Shown piece after piece: positions 30,946 to 39,473 of a DNA stretch of 64,000 nt. A program made the translations under genes and the position numbers. Under the pieces are notes generated by a model that made no database searches, had not been told where the DNA came from, and worked only from the letters and a program-made list of their open reading frames with translations. Origin of the DNA: Poriferisulfidus sp963668445 (GTDB lineage Bacteria > Pseudomonadota > Gammaproteobacteria > Poriferisulfidales > Poriferisulfidaceae); contig OY764335.1 in NCBI GenBank assembly GCA_963668445.1, positions 806,001-870,000 of the forward strand, in the 5' to 3' direction. Numbering within the stretch: the first letter of the stretch is position 1; each line of letters opens with the position of its first letter.

Positions 30946-32207
30946 GAGGAGGGCGGGTCGATCCTGAGCAGGGCGCGGGCGGCGCGGAGCAGGGCTTCGT
31001 TGCGGTCTTGGCCGGCCTGGTTCATGGCTTGGGTCGGCTGATGGGTGAGGCGGTTGCACAAGGTGCTGGCCAGCCATGCGAGAGCCTCTTCCGCACGGTC
31101 GCCGCGCCGCAGCCGCCGCTGCGCTTGGGTCAGCGTCTCGTCGCGCAGCCGGTGCGCCTGTTCCCGATAGTTGCGGATCAGGGCGAAGGCCGATTCGCCT
31201 TGGGTGCGCCGGGCGTACTCTTCGACGTGGCGGTCGATGATGGCGACCGCCTCGGTGCGCGCCTGTTCCCGGGACTGCAAGTTGCGTTCGACGATGTGCT
31301 GCAAGTCGTCCAGGGTGTACAAGTAGACATCGGAGAGTTCGGCGATCTGCGGCTCGATGTCGCGGGGCACGGCCAGATCGACCATATAGATCGGCTGATG
31401 CTTGCGTTGGCGGATCGCTTCTTCGACCATGCCTTTGCCCAGCACGGGCAGCGGGCTGCCGGTGCTGCTGATGACGATGTCGGCGGCTTGGAGGGCCTGT
31501 TCGATATGCGAGATCGGGATGGCGTGCGCCAGAAGCTCCTCGGCCAGAAGCTGGGCGCGTTCCAAGCTGCGGTTGGCGATGGTGAGGTGGCCGATGCTGT
31601 GGTCGTGCAGGTAGCGGGCGGCCAGTTGCGCGGTTTCGCCGGCGCCGATGACGAGGGCGCGGCGCTGCGGCAGCCGGTCGAAAAACTGCCGGGTGAGTGC
31701 GACGGCGGCGTGGGCCAGGGAGACCGGGTGGCGGCTGATGTCGGTGCGGGTGCGTACCTGCTTGGCGGCGGCGAACGTGTGCTGCGCCAGCCGCTGCAGT
31801 TCCTGGCCCAGGGTGCCGGCCCGTTCGGCGTCGCGCCACGCCTGCTTGAACTGGCCCAGAATCTCCGGTTCGCCCAGCACCATGGAGTCCAGGCCGCTGG
31901 CGACTTGAATGGCATGGCGCACCGCGTCGTCCGCGGTATGCAGGTAGAGCGCCCCTTCCAAGGCGGCCGGTTCGATGCGGTGCCATCGGCACAGCCAGTC
32001 CAAGGCCGGCGGCATGGCTTCGGCACCGGCGTGGCTGAGGTAGAGTTCGGTGCGGTTGCAGGTCGACAGGATCAGTGCTTCGTCGATGTGCGGCAGTGCT
32101 GCCAGGTCCTTCAGGGCAGCCTCCAGCGAGTCGCGAGTGAAGGCGATTTTTTCGCGCAGCGCCAGGCTGGCGGTCTGGTGATTGATGCCGAGGGCGGCTA
32201 GTGTCAT
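30942..32207 (-). CDS. hemA: Glutamyl-tRNA reductase
   Basis: 421 residues. First step of C5 tetrapyrrole synthesis: NADPH-dependent reduction of Glu-tRNA(Glu) to glutamate-1-semialdehyde. ALILSTCNRTELYL contains the nucleophilic Cys; GLDSMVLGEPEILGQFKQAW, ALVIGAGETAQLAARYLHDH (NADPH binding) and YMVDLAVPRDIEPQIAEL are all family motifs. The C-terminal dimerisation helix ends at 30942. Divergent from the TPR protein gene with only 36 bases between them; first gene of hemA-prfA-prmC. Confidence 0.96.
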   Translation of the reverse strand: MTLAALGINHQTASLALREKIAFTRDSLEAALKDLAALPHIDEALILSTCNRTELYLSHAGAEAMPPALDWLCRWHRIEPAALEGALYLHTADDAVRHAIQVASGLDSMVLGEPEILGQFKQAWRDAERAGTLGQELQRLAQHTFAAAKQVRTRTDISRHPVSLAHAAVALTRQFFDRLPQRRALVIGAGETAQLAARYLHDHSIGHLTIANRSLERAQLLAEELLAHAIPISHIEQALQAADIVISSTGSPLPVLGKGMVEEAIRQRKHQPIYMVDLAVPRDIEPQIAELSDVYLYTLDDLQHIVERNLQSREQARTEAVAIIDRHVEEYARRTQGESAFALIRNYREQAHRLRDETLTQAQRRLRRGDRAEEALAWLASTLCNRLTHQPTQAMNQAGQDRNEALLRAARALLRIDPPSS

Positions 32208-32243
32208 AATAATGCTGGCGATTTCGCTGCGTGGCGAAGCCTG

Positions 32244-34013
32244 ATGAAACGCTTAATTCTACGCTATCCATCCGTGCCCGTGCCGCAAGGCATGCGGGCG
32301 GCCTGCGTCGCGGCGCTGCTGGCGGCGCTGCCGGGAACGGGGCATGCGGCAGCCGGGCAGGAGGCCGGTTCCGGAGTCGGCGCGTTGATGTACGAGTTGC
32401 TGCAAGGCGAAATGCTCGGCTTCCGAGGCGACCTGCAGGGCGCCTCCGCGCACTACTACCGGGCTTCGCTGCTGACGGACGAGGCGGATGTGGCCTATCG
32501 TGCGATCGAAGTCGCGCTGTGGGCGAAGGATTACGGCTTTGCCGAGAAGGCGGCGCGGCGCTGGCGCGACCTGACGCCAGGGAATCCGATGGCATGGCGC
32601 GTGCTCGGCTCCGTCTACGCCAGCCGCGGCGAGGTGCCGAAGGCGGTCGATGCCTACGAACAGGCGCTGGAGCTCTCGCCTGCGGGCATGGAGCAGGGCA
32701 TGCAGGCGATTGCGAACTCGCTGTCGGTCGAGGGCGCCCGTCCGGTTCGGATCGAAGTCCTGCGGGAGTTGGCGCGGCGGCATCCGCACGATCCTTACGC
32801 GAACTTCTATTTGGCGACGGTGTCCGCCAACGACAAGCGTTTTTCGGAGGCGCTGGTGGTGGTGCGGGAAGTTCGGAAGCAGCGTCCTCACTGGACGCGG
32901 GCGGCGCATCTGGAAGCGACGGTCCTGCGCCATCTGGAGAGGCTTGAGGAAGCCATTGCGGTGCTGCAGGCGGCGCTGGAGCAGCCGTCGGAGAATCCGG
33001 TGGGACTGCGCCAAGATCTGGCGGGCCTGCTGAGCGCGACCGGGCAGCACGAGGCGGCGCGGCGCGAATATGAGCGCCTGCTGCGCATGGATGCGGAGAA
33101 TCCGCACTGGCAGATGCGGCTCGGCACGCTGGCTCTGGTGCAGGAGGACTGGGATGTGGCGCGCACGCAATTCACGGCGCTGGGCCGCAATCCGCGCTCG
33201 CTGGTGCGCGGTCAGCCGCTGTCGCTGAACCGCTCGGTCAGTGCGTACTACATGGGCGTGCTCGAAGAGCAGGCGGGGGCTCCCACTGAGGCGCTCAACC
33301 ACTACTACCGTGTCGAAGAGCGCGACTATTTCGGCATCGACCGCTATTACCAGAAGGCGCGTGCGAGCATTGCGAGCCTGCTGCTGGCCAGCGGGGAGTT
33401 GGAACGGGCGCGGATGCATCTGCAGGTGTCGCGCGCGCGCAGCAAGCTTCATGAGAACGTCGTGCACTTCTATGCGGTCGAGGGCGACCTGCTGCATGCC
33501 CAGGGCCAGTACGAGTCGGGCTACCGCTTGCTGACGGACGCGCTGCAGCGCTATCCGAACCGGGTGCCGCTGCTGTACAGCCGGGCGCTGCTGGCCGAAC
33601 GGCTGGACCGCATCGATAGTCTGGAGCGGGATCTGCAGGCAATTCTGGAGCGCGAGCCGGACCATGCGCATGCCTTGAATGCGCTGGGCTACACATGGGT
33701 CGACCGCAACCTCAATCTGGAGCAGGGCTTGAAATACATCCAGCGGGCCTACGCGCAGCGTCCGGACGATGCGGCCATCATCGACAGTTTGGGCTGGGCG
33801 CATTACCGGCTCGGCGATTTGCAGCAGGCGGAGGAGCTGCTGCGGCGGGCTTTGGCCATCATGCCGCCGCGCGGCGAGATTGCGGCGCATCTGATCGAGG
33901 TGCTGTGGGTGCGCGGCCAGCGCGACGAGGCGCGCCAAGTCTATCAGAAGGCGGTCGATCAACTGCCGGACGACGAGTTCCTGTCATTCATCGCGCAGCA
34001 CTTGCCTTTATGA
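32244..34013 (+). CDS. Exported TPR-repeat protein upstream of lolB
   Basis: 589 residues: signal peptide (about 1-36, cleavage near GHAAAG) then around ten tetratricopeptide-type helix pairs, for example NPMAWRVLGSVYASRGEVPKAVDAYEQALELSP and PDDAAIIDSLGWAHYRLGDLQQAEELLRRALAIMP. A protein of this type in this position, between hemA and lolB, is conserved in many gammaproteobacteria (PA4667-like in Pseudomonas); its exact role is not established but a periplasmic or outer-membrane scaffold is likely. The stop overlaps the ATG of lolB. Confidence 0.88.
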   Translation: MKRLILRYPSVPVPQGMRAACVAALLAALPGTGHAAAGQEAGSGVGALMYELLQGEMLGFRGDLQGASAHYYRASLLTDEADVAYRAIEVALWAKDYGFAEKAARRWRDLTPGNPMAWRVLGSVYASRGEVPKAVDAYEQALELSPAGMEQGMQAIANSLSVEGARPVRIEVLRELARRHPHDPYANFYLATVSANDKRFSEALVVVREVRKQRPHWTRAAHLEATVLRHLERLEEAIAVLQAALEQPSENPVGLRQDLAGLLSATGQHEAARREYERLLRMDAENPHWQMRLGTLALVQEDWDVARTQFTALGRNPRSLVRGQPLSLNRSVSAYYMGVLEEQAGAPTEALNHYYRVEERDYFGIDRYYQKARASIASLLLASGELERARMHLQVSRARSKLHENVVHFYAVEGDLLHAQGQYESGYRLLTDALQRYPNRVPLLYSRALLAERLDRIDSLERDLQAILEREPDHAHALNALGYTWVDRNLNLEQGLKYIQRAYAQRPDDAAIIDSLGWAHYRLGDLQQAEELLRRALAIMPPRGEIAAHLIEVLWVRGQRDEARQVYQKAVDQLPDDEFLSFIAQHLPL

Positions 34014-34612
34014 ACGGCGCACTGGCGACGGCGCTGTCCGTCCTGCTGCTGGCCGGATGCGCACGGATGGAGCCGCCGCCGGCGAGCCACGACGCCGTGG
34101 CGGAGGCGGCGCAATGGCAGACGCATCGCCGCCAAGTGGAGGCTTTGGAGCGTTGGCGCCTGCAAGGGCGGTTCGGGCTGGCGTGGCAGGACGGCCAGAT
34201 GCAGGGCGGCATCGAATGGCGGCAGGCCGGCACGGCATTCGAACTGGAAATGCGCGGGCCGTTCGGCGCGAGCGCCATGCGGCTGCGCGGCGACTTGCGG
34301 ACGGGGCGGGGCACCTTGCAGGATGGCAAGCGCATGGCCGAAGGGCCGTTGGAGACGCTCCTGCGCGACTATTTGGGCGTGGCGCTGCCGTTGGCGGAAT
34401 TGGCGGCTTTGGTGCGCGGCATCCCCGGCGCCGGCACCGGCCAAGTGACGTTCGACGGGGAGGCGCGGGCGGCACGGATCTTGCAGCACGGCTGGCAGGT
34501 CGAGTATCAGGATTACAGTTGTTGCGCATCGCCGTCCTTGCCCGGGCAAGTGCGCTTTGCACGGGATTCCGTGCGCGGTACGCTGGCGGTGCGCGAATGG
34601 CGTCGGGAGTGA
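34010..34612 (+). CDS. lolB: Outer-membrane lipoprotein receptor LolB
   Basis: 200 residues. Accepts lipoproteins from LolA and inserts them in the outer membrane. LSVLLLAGCARM is a lipobox with the lipidated Cys at position 17; RWRLQGRFGLAWQDGQMQGGIEWRQ and FELEMRGPFGASAMRLRGD match the LolB barrel, and LRDYLGVALPLAELAALVRGIPG the following helix. Start ATG overlaps the TPR gene stop (ATGA); stop overlaps ispE start. Order TPR-lolB-ispE-tRNA-prs is typical of gammaproteobacteria. Confidence 0.93.
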   Translation: MNGALATALSVLLLAGCARMEPPPASHDAVAEAAQWQTHRRQVEALERWRLQGRFGLAWQDGQMQGGIEWRQAGTAFELEMRGPFGASAMRLRGDLRTGRGTLQDGKRMAEGPLETLLRDYLGVALPLAELAALVRGIPGAGTGQVTFDGEARAARILQHGWQVEYQDYSCCASPSLPGQVRFARDSVRGTLAVREWRRE

Positions 34613-35442
34613 TGCGTCTGCAGGCGCCGGCGAAGGTCAACCTGCTGCTGCATGTGACCGGGAAGCGCGCCGACGGTTACCATGAGCTGCAGACGCTGTT
34701 CCAACTGATCGACTACGCCGACGAGCTGACGCTGACGCCGCGCCCGGACCGCGAATTCGCGTATGCGGACGATACCGGCGGGCTGCTGGACGAGTCGAAC
34801 CTGTGCTGCCGCGCCGCGGCGGTGGCGCGGCGCGAGCATCCGGACGGTTGCGGCGCCGCCATCTTCCTGCGCAAGCGGATTCCGGTCGGCGCCGGGCTGG
34901 GCGGCGGCAGTTCCGATGCGGCGGCCGTGCTGCATGGCCTCAATCGCCTTTGGGGTCGGCCGTGGACGACGGCCGAACTGGCGGAACTGGGTCTGGAACT
35001 CGGCGCGGATGTGCCGCTGTTCGTGCATGGCTGCACGGCGTGGGCGGAGGGCGTGGGAGAGAAGCTGACGCCGGTGGCGCGGCCGGCCGGAGCGGCCTTG
35101 GTGCTGCCGACGCCGGCGCCGGTCAGTACGGCGGAGGCCTTTCGCGCTTTGCAGTTGGTACAATGGAGCGCGCCCATTGCGATGGGCGAGGCAGACGCGC
35201 ATTGGGGCAGCAATGTCTTCGAGGCGCCCTTGCGCAAGCGGTTGCCGGAGGTCGGCGTCCGCCTTGATTGGTTGCGCCGCCGCGCCCGGGCGGCACTGAG
35301 CGGTTCGGGAGGTTCCGTGTTCGCATGGTTCGATACGCGCCGGCAAGCCGAAGCGGTGCGGGCGGAGTGCCCGACGGAGTGGGGCGGCTGGGTGGCCGCC
35401 GGGCTGCAGCGCTCGCCGCTGTTGGCGCAAGCCGCTGCCTAG
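34612..35442 (+). CDS. ispE: 4-diphosphocytidyl-2-C-methyl-D-erythritol kinase
   Basis: 276 residues. ATP-dependent kinase of the MEP isoprenoid pathway. APAKVNLLLHVTGKRADGYHELQTLFQLI is the N-terminal family signature; PVGAGLGGGSSDAAAVLHGL is the GHMP-kinase ATP-binding loop; ALSGSGGSVFAWF is the third GHMP motif. The ATG at 34612 shares its A with the lolB stop codon. Cytoplasmic. Confidence 0.95.
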   Translation: MRLQAPAKVNLLLHVTGKRADGYHELQTLFQLIDYADELTLTPRPDREFAYADDTGGLLDESNLCCRAAAVARREHPDGCGAAIFLRKRIPVGAGLGGGSSDAAAVLHGLNRLWGRPWTTAELAELGLELGADVPLFVHGCTAWAEGVGEKLTPVARPAGAALVLPTPAPVSTAEAFRALQLVQWSAPIAMGEADAHWGSNVFEAPLRKRLPEVGVRLDWLRRRARAALSGSGGSVFAWFDTRRQAEAVRAECPTEWGGWVAAGLQRSPLLAQAAA

Positions 35443-35453
35443 GAGCATGATGT

Positions 35454-35531
35454 TGGGCCGTCGCCAAGTCAGGTTAAGGCACGGGGTTTTGATCCCCGCA
35501 TTCGCAGGTTCGAATCCTGCCGGCCCAGCCA
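35454..35531 (+). tRNA. tRNA-Gln (anticodon TTG)
   Basis: A full cloverleaf: acceptor TGGGCCG pairs with CGGCCCA, discriminator G and encoded CCA at 35529-35531; anticodon stem CGGGG/CCCCG with loop TTTTGAT, giving TTG (Gln); T arm GCAGG-TTCGAAT-CCTGC. A tRNA-Gln at this spot between ispE and prs is common in gammaproteobacteria. Confidence 0.96.
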
Positions 35532-35556
35532 GCCCTGCGGACTGGAGAGGCGCCGC

Positions 35557-36516
35557 ATGAGCAACTACGACGATCTGATGGTCTTCAGCGGCAACGCCAA
35601 TCCCGAATTGGCGCACAAGATCGCGCAGCACATGAGCATTCCGCTGGGCCGCGCCGACATCGGCCGCTTCAGCGACGGCGAAGTGAAGGTGGAGGTGTGC
35701 GAAAACGTGCGCGGCAAGGATGTGTTCCTCGTCCAGCCGACCTGCCGGCCGACCAACGACAACCTGATGGAGCTGGTGATCATCGTGGACGCGCTGCGCC
35801 GCTCGTCCGCCACGCGCATCACCGCCGTCGTGCCTTATTTCGGCTATTCGCGCCAAGACCGGCGGGCGCGGTCCGGACGGGTGCCGATTTCCGCCAAACT
35901 GGCGGCCAACATCATCGCGGCCGCCGGCGTGGACCGGGTGCTGACGATCGATCTGCACGCGGACCAGGAGCAGGGCTTCTTCGACATTCCGGTGGACAAC
36001 ATCTATGCTTCGCCGGTGCTCATCAGCGACGTGTGGCATCAGGGCGCTGAGAAATTGCTGACCGTGTCGCCGGACATCGGCGGCGTGGTGCGGGCCCGGG
36101 CGTTCGCCAAGCAGTTCGACAGCGATCTGGCCATCATCGACAAGCGCCGCCCGCGCGCCAACGAGTCGGAAGTGATGAACATCATCGGCAAGGGCTTGGT
36201 GGAAGGGGCGGTATGCGTGATGGTCGACGACATGGTGGATACGGCCGGCACCCTGTGCCAGGCGGCAGCGGCGCTGAAGGAGCATGGCGCGACGCGGGTG
36301 CTGGCGTATGTCACGCATCCGGTGCTGTCGGGGCGGGCCATCGAGAATCTGGCGCAGTCGCAACTGGACGAACTGGTGGTGACGGACACCATTCCGCTGG
36401 GCGACGAGGCTCAGGCGTGTGCGCGGATCCGGGTGCTGAGCGTCTCGGAGCTGCTGGCCGAATCGATCACCCGCATCCATCGGAACGAGTCGATCAGCAC
36501 CTTGTTCATCGAATAG
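35557..36516 (+). CDS. prs: Ribose-phosphate pyrophosphokinase
   Basis: 319 residues, typical length. Makes PRPP from ribose-5-phosphate and ATP for nucleotide, His and Trp synthesis. YFGYSRQDRRARSGRVPISAK (split loop), LTIDLHADQEQGFFDIPVDN (cation- and ATP-binding), and VCVMVDDMVDTAGTLCQAA (PRPP-binding loop) are all standard. Good ribosome binding site (GGAGAGG). Followed by the methyltransferase gene 23 bases later. Confidence 0.97.
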   Translation: MSNYDDLMVFSGNANPELAHKIAQHMSIPLGRADIGRFSDGEVKVEVCENVRGKDVFLVQPTCRPTNDNLMELVIIVDALRRSSATRITAVVPYFGYSRQDRRARSGRVPISAKLAANIIAAAGVDRVLTIDLHADQEQGFFDIPVDNIYASPVLISDVWHQGAEKLLTVSPDIGGVVRARAFAKQFDSDLAIIDKRRPRANESEVMNIIGKGLVEGAVCVMVDDMVDTAGTLCQAAAALKEHGATRVLAYVTHPVLSGRAIENLAQSQLDELVVTDTIPLGDEAQACARIRVLSVSELLAESITRIHRNESISTLFIE

Positions 36517-36539
36517 GAACCGGCGCGGGCCGGGGTTCC
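36516..36539 (+). promoter_or_regulatory. Hairpin over the methyltransferase ribosome-binding region
   Basis: GGAACC and GGTTCC are complementary and enclose a GC-rich inner part (GGC/GCC). The stem begins on the last base of the prs stop and ends one base before the ATG of the methyltransferase, so it could mask the ribosome binding site and lower or regulate translation. Confidence 0.5.
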
Positions 36540-37382
36540 ATGCGACGGCCGACGCTCGACATCCACCGCGGCGACAATCTGGCCGTGATGCGGGCTTGGC
36601 CGGCGGCCTCGTTCGACCTGATCTACATCGACCCGCCGTACAACACCGGGCGGCGGCAGGCGCGCACGGCGCTGAAGACCGTGCGTGCGGCAGACGGGGA
36701 CCGGCGTGGCTTCCAAGGGCGGCGCTACCGTTCGGTGCGCATCGGGACGCGCTCGTTCGCGGATGCTTTCGATGACTATCTGGAATTTCTGGAACCGCGG
36801 TTGCGCGAAGCGCATCGGCTGCTGAAGGACGACGGCTCGTTCTTCCTGCATCTAGACTATCGGGAGGCGCACTACTGCAAGGTGCTGCTGGATGCGATCT
36901 TCGGACGCGCTTCGTTTTTGAACGAGATCGTGTGGGTGTACGACTACGGCGCGAGATCGAGATCCAAGTGGTCGGCCAAGCACGACAATATCCTGTGGTA
37001 CGCGAAGGATCCGAAGCGCTACACCTACCGCTACGAGGACATCGACAGGGTGCCGTACATGGCGCCGAAGCTGGTGACGGCGGAGAAGGCGCGGCGCGGC
37101 AAGACGCCGACGGACACGTGGTGGCATACGATCGTGAGTCCGACCGGGCGGGAGAAGACCGGCTATCCGACGCAGAAGCCGCTGGGCGTTTTGGAGCGGA
37201 TCGTGCGCGTGCATTCCAATCCGGGCGACCGGGTGCTGGATTTCTTTGCCGGTTCCGGGACGACCGGCGAGGCGGCGCTGCGGCACGGACGCAGCGCGGT
37301 GCTCATCGACAGCAGCGACGAGGCGCTGCGCGTCATGCGCCAGCGTTTGGAAAGGTTCGATCCGGTGTGGCACGGCGGCTAG
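36540..37382 (+). CDS. Orphan DNA methyltransferase (DPPY type)
   Basis: 280 residues. FDLIYIDPPYNTG (DPPY at 31-34) is the catalytic motif of amino-methyltransferases (N6-adenine or N4-cytosine), and RVLDFFAGSGTTGEAALRHGR near residue 235 is the SAM-binding FxGxG. Motif order (catalytic first, SAM-binding later) is the beta class, as in type III Mod proteins, though this one is shorter. The middle (residues 110-200) should be target recognition. No restriction gene is near, so it acts alone: epigenetic regulation or defence against a foreign enzyme. Directly downstream of prs and probably cotranscribed. Confidence 0.88.
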   Translation: MRRPTLDIHRGDNLAVMRAWPAASFDLIYIDPPYNTGRRQARTALKTVRAADGDRRGFQGRRYRSVRIGTRSFADAFDDYLEFLEPRLREAHRLLKDDGSFFLHLDYREAHYCKVLLDAIFGRASFLNEIVWVYDYGARSRSKWSAKHDNILWYAKDPKRYTYRYEDIDRVPYMAPKLVTAEKARRGKTPTDTWWHTIVSPTGREKTGYPTQKPLGVLERIVRVHSNPGDRVLDFFAGSGTTGEAALRHGRSAVLIDSSDEALRVMRQRLERFDPVWHGG

Positions 37383-37418
37383 GCATGCGTCGAGCGGCGC
37401 CGGCCTGCGGCTGTCTGT

Positions 37419-37448
37419 TTGGCATCCGGAGCCGGCCTGCGCTACAAT
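37419..37448 (+). promoter_or_regulatory. Candidate sigma-70 promoter
   Basis: TTGGCA (37419-37424), 18-base spacer, TACAAT (37443-37448), about 90 bases ahead of the coiled-coil membrane protein gene. Confidence 0.5.
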
Positions 37449-37540
37449 CCGGGCGAACGCCGGGACAGGGAGTATCCCGGCATGATGCAATACCGTTGCC
37501 GCAAAAGGCCTTAGGTGCAGTCGGACCTTGAGGACCTTTT

Positions 37541-38005
37541 ATGGTGGATTTCGAAATTCTTGCGCAGTACATGTTCAGCGGCATCGCTGCCCTGTTTACG
37601 GCATTGATGGCAATGCTGATATGGCAGATGCGGATGCTCAGCGCAGGGCAGAAGCAGTTGCAAAGGGAATTGCACGAGCGGACGGCATGGCTCAGTGCCA
37701 AAATCGACGACACCCGAAAAGAACTCAGCGCCGAAATCAGCGAGGTTCGGAAGGACCTCAGCACCGAGATCGGCGGGGTTCGGAAGGACCTCGGCGCCAA
37801 GGCCGACGCGAACCATGAGGCGGCATACGCCCGCATGGGCGAGTATCATCGGCAGAATCTGGCCCTGTATCAGGGGTTGGCGGCGTCGGTCGAGCGCTTG
37901 GACGGCAAGGTGGAGGCGATGTCCGAGTTCCTGCGGGCCTTGCTTGGAGGGAAGGCGCTTCAGGAAATCGCCGCCCGGCAGCAGACTGCCGGGAAGGCTG
38001 CTTAG
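37541..38005 (+). CDS. Small membrane-anchored coiled-coil protein
   Basis: 154 residues. One N-terminal transmembrane helix (GIAALFTALMAMLIWQM) followed by a coiled coil in which a short unit, K(E/D)LSxEI(S/G)xVRKDL, is repeated (residues 60-85). No known domain. Similar small membrane-plus-coiled-coil proteins occur singly in many genomes with unknown role. ATG at 37541 gives the anchor directly; a ribosome binding site GAGG is nearby. Confidence 0.6.
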   Translation: MVDFEILAQYMFSGIAALFTALMAMLIWQMRMLSAGQKQLQRELHERTAWLSAKIDDTRKELSAEISEVRKDLSTEIGGVRKDLGAKADANHEAAYARMGEYHRQNLALYQGLAASVERLDGKVEAMSEFLRALLGGKALQEIAARQQTAGKAA

Positions 38006-38494
38006 AAGCGGGATTTTCCGGATTCCGGGGGAGCGATTCCAAAGGGATCCAGGCAGGCGGGCATGGCCGATTTCGGCATGCCGGCCGTGACCGGGCGAGG
38101 GTGCGTTGCCATGGCCGCTCATGGGCGTACCGGAAGGGCCGCTCAGTTTGATGGATTGGAGGACGGGTCGAAAGTGGTGCGCCTTGAGCGCTGGCGTGAG
38201 GAATCCGGCGCAACAGCGGTGGCCGAAGATTGCGATTTTTGGATGCTCATGAGCGCAACGGGAGTCCAGAGCATACTGGGCCAAAGCGGAGAAAGCGTAC
38301 GCGCATTGGGCTCTAATGGCGATGCCGGATACGTGTGGTTTTGAAAACTGGTGACGGCTTCGCAGGGATGCACATCGGACGTGCGCCGGAGGCTAGGCGG
38401 ACCGTTCCGGCCGGAAGGCCAGTTAGATGCGGAGGCCTAGTTCGCGGCATGAACGATAATCCTTGCAAGTTCGTCCCGAACCGACGCCGAATCC
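38006..38494. other. Non-coding or decayed stretch
   Basis: 490 bases with only short frames and no recognisable family. The last 50 bases resemble the region upstream of the intact ATPase gene at 18190, including GATAAT at 38455-38460, so they are the old promoter region of the following pseudogene. Confidence 0.5.
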
Positions 38495-38830
38495 ATGCGC
38501 TTCTTCAACACCTCCGGGCCGGTCGTTGCCGAAGACCGCTACTGCATTCCGCCCTTGGAACGGTGGAATCTGGACGAAATCCTCGCGCCAATTTGCGACA
38601 AGCGGCATTTCGTATTGCGCCCCTCGGTAGACCGCCAAGGCTTCGGCGCTGCTGGCGCTGCGCGAGCTTCTGAACGGCGGCGAGGCCGGCGACTACCGCT
38701 GCGTCCATGCCAATGTGGAGTCGGTGCAGGCGATGCGCGAAGATGTCGGGAGCGCGATGCGGACCGTTTTGGAGGAGTTGGCGGAGGGGGCGGAGGCCAT
38801 GCTGGGCGACGAGGTGCCGCCGGATCTGGC
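38495..38830 (+). pseudogene. Truncated, frameshifted copy of the AAA-like ATPase
   Basis: The first codons (MRFFNTSGPVVAEDRYCIPPLERWNLDEIL) parallel the intact gene at 18190. A two-base loss near 38620 and a stop in the original frame (TAG in the Walker A coding region) break it; homology continues in another frame (LLNGGEAGDYRCVHANVE then MREDVG) and ends near 38830, leaving about one-fifth of the gene. Not expected to function. Confidence 0.8.
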
Positions 38831-39264
38831 CGGAGATTTTGGGGCGGAGCGGGGCAGCGACCGAAGTCTGGGGCATGTAGCGCGGGTTTGCGAGATCCGA
38901 TATGTCGAAACGGACGATTTCGGCATTTGAGGCATTCGGCAAATGCAGTGCCGGAGGCAAGGAATCCGGCTCCGGGCTGCATGTGCGGAGCGAGTTTCGG
39001 TTCTGAATTGAAGTTGGCCCGCCTGCGCCAATATCCGTGCAGCAAGGGGAAAAGTCGTCTTTCGGGCTTGCCGCTTGCCGGAATCGTTCGCTTTTCCACG
39101 CGTTTCTCATGCTGTCCCTCCGGCAAGTCGCGGTTCATCCCGAGGCGGAATTGCATGTCGTCGAAAGACACTTTATCGATTTGCCGCGGGTGCCGAATTT
39201 GGCGATGCCTTGGAACCGGTACGCGGAAATCCGAATTATCGGGTAAGCAATTTCAGTTTGGCCA
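38831..39264. other. Stretch without recognised gene
   Basis: About 430 bases between the ATPase fragment and the promoter of the giant autotransporter. Open frames on both strands are short and unlike known proteins; possibly remains of decayed genes. Confidence 0.5.
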
Positions 39265-39293
39265 TTGATTCATATGGAAATTTAAGACATAAT
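39265..39293 (+). promoter_or_regulatory. Candidate promoter of the giant autotransporter
   Basis: TTGATT (39265-39270), 17-base spacer, CATAAT (39288-39293) in a locally AT-rich patch; a leader of about 175 bases would precede the ATG at 39474. Confidence 0.5.
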
Positions 39294-39473
39294 ATAGGGC
39301 ATGCCGTCCAGCATTACGCGGGAGTCTGAAAAATTATGGGGTTTGGCTGCACATGCGCATCAGCAAGGCTGGGTGCGGCCGTGCGGCGCACGGCCGCAGG
39401 CCGGTCTACGGGCGTTGGGCGCAATACCGCCGCAAGGAGCGCTGATTCGGCCGGTTCGGAGGCCGGTGTTGTG

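Noticed and set aside
32259..33962. Long minus-strand open frame inside the TPR protein gene
   Set aside because: Antisense to a clear exported TPR protein in a conserved gene order; His/Arg/Gln-rich composition without domains.
38063..38344. A 93-codon open frame after the coiled-coil protein
   Set aside because: No family, no clear start site, and the region around it appears to be decaying sequence.
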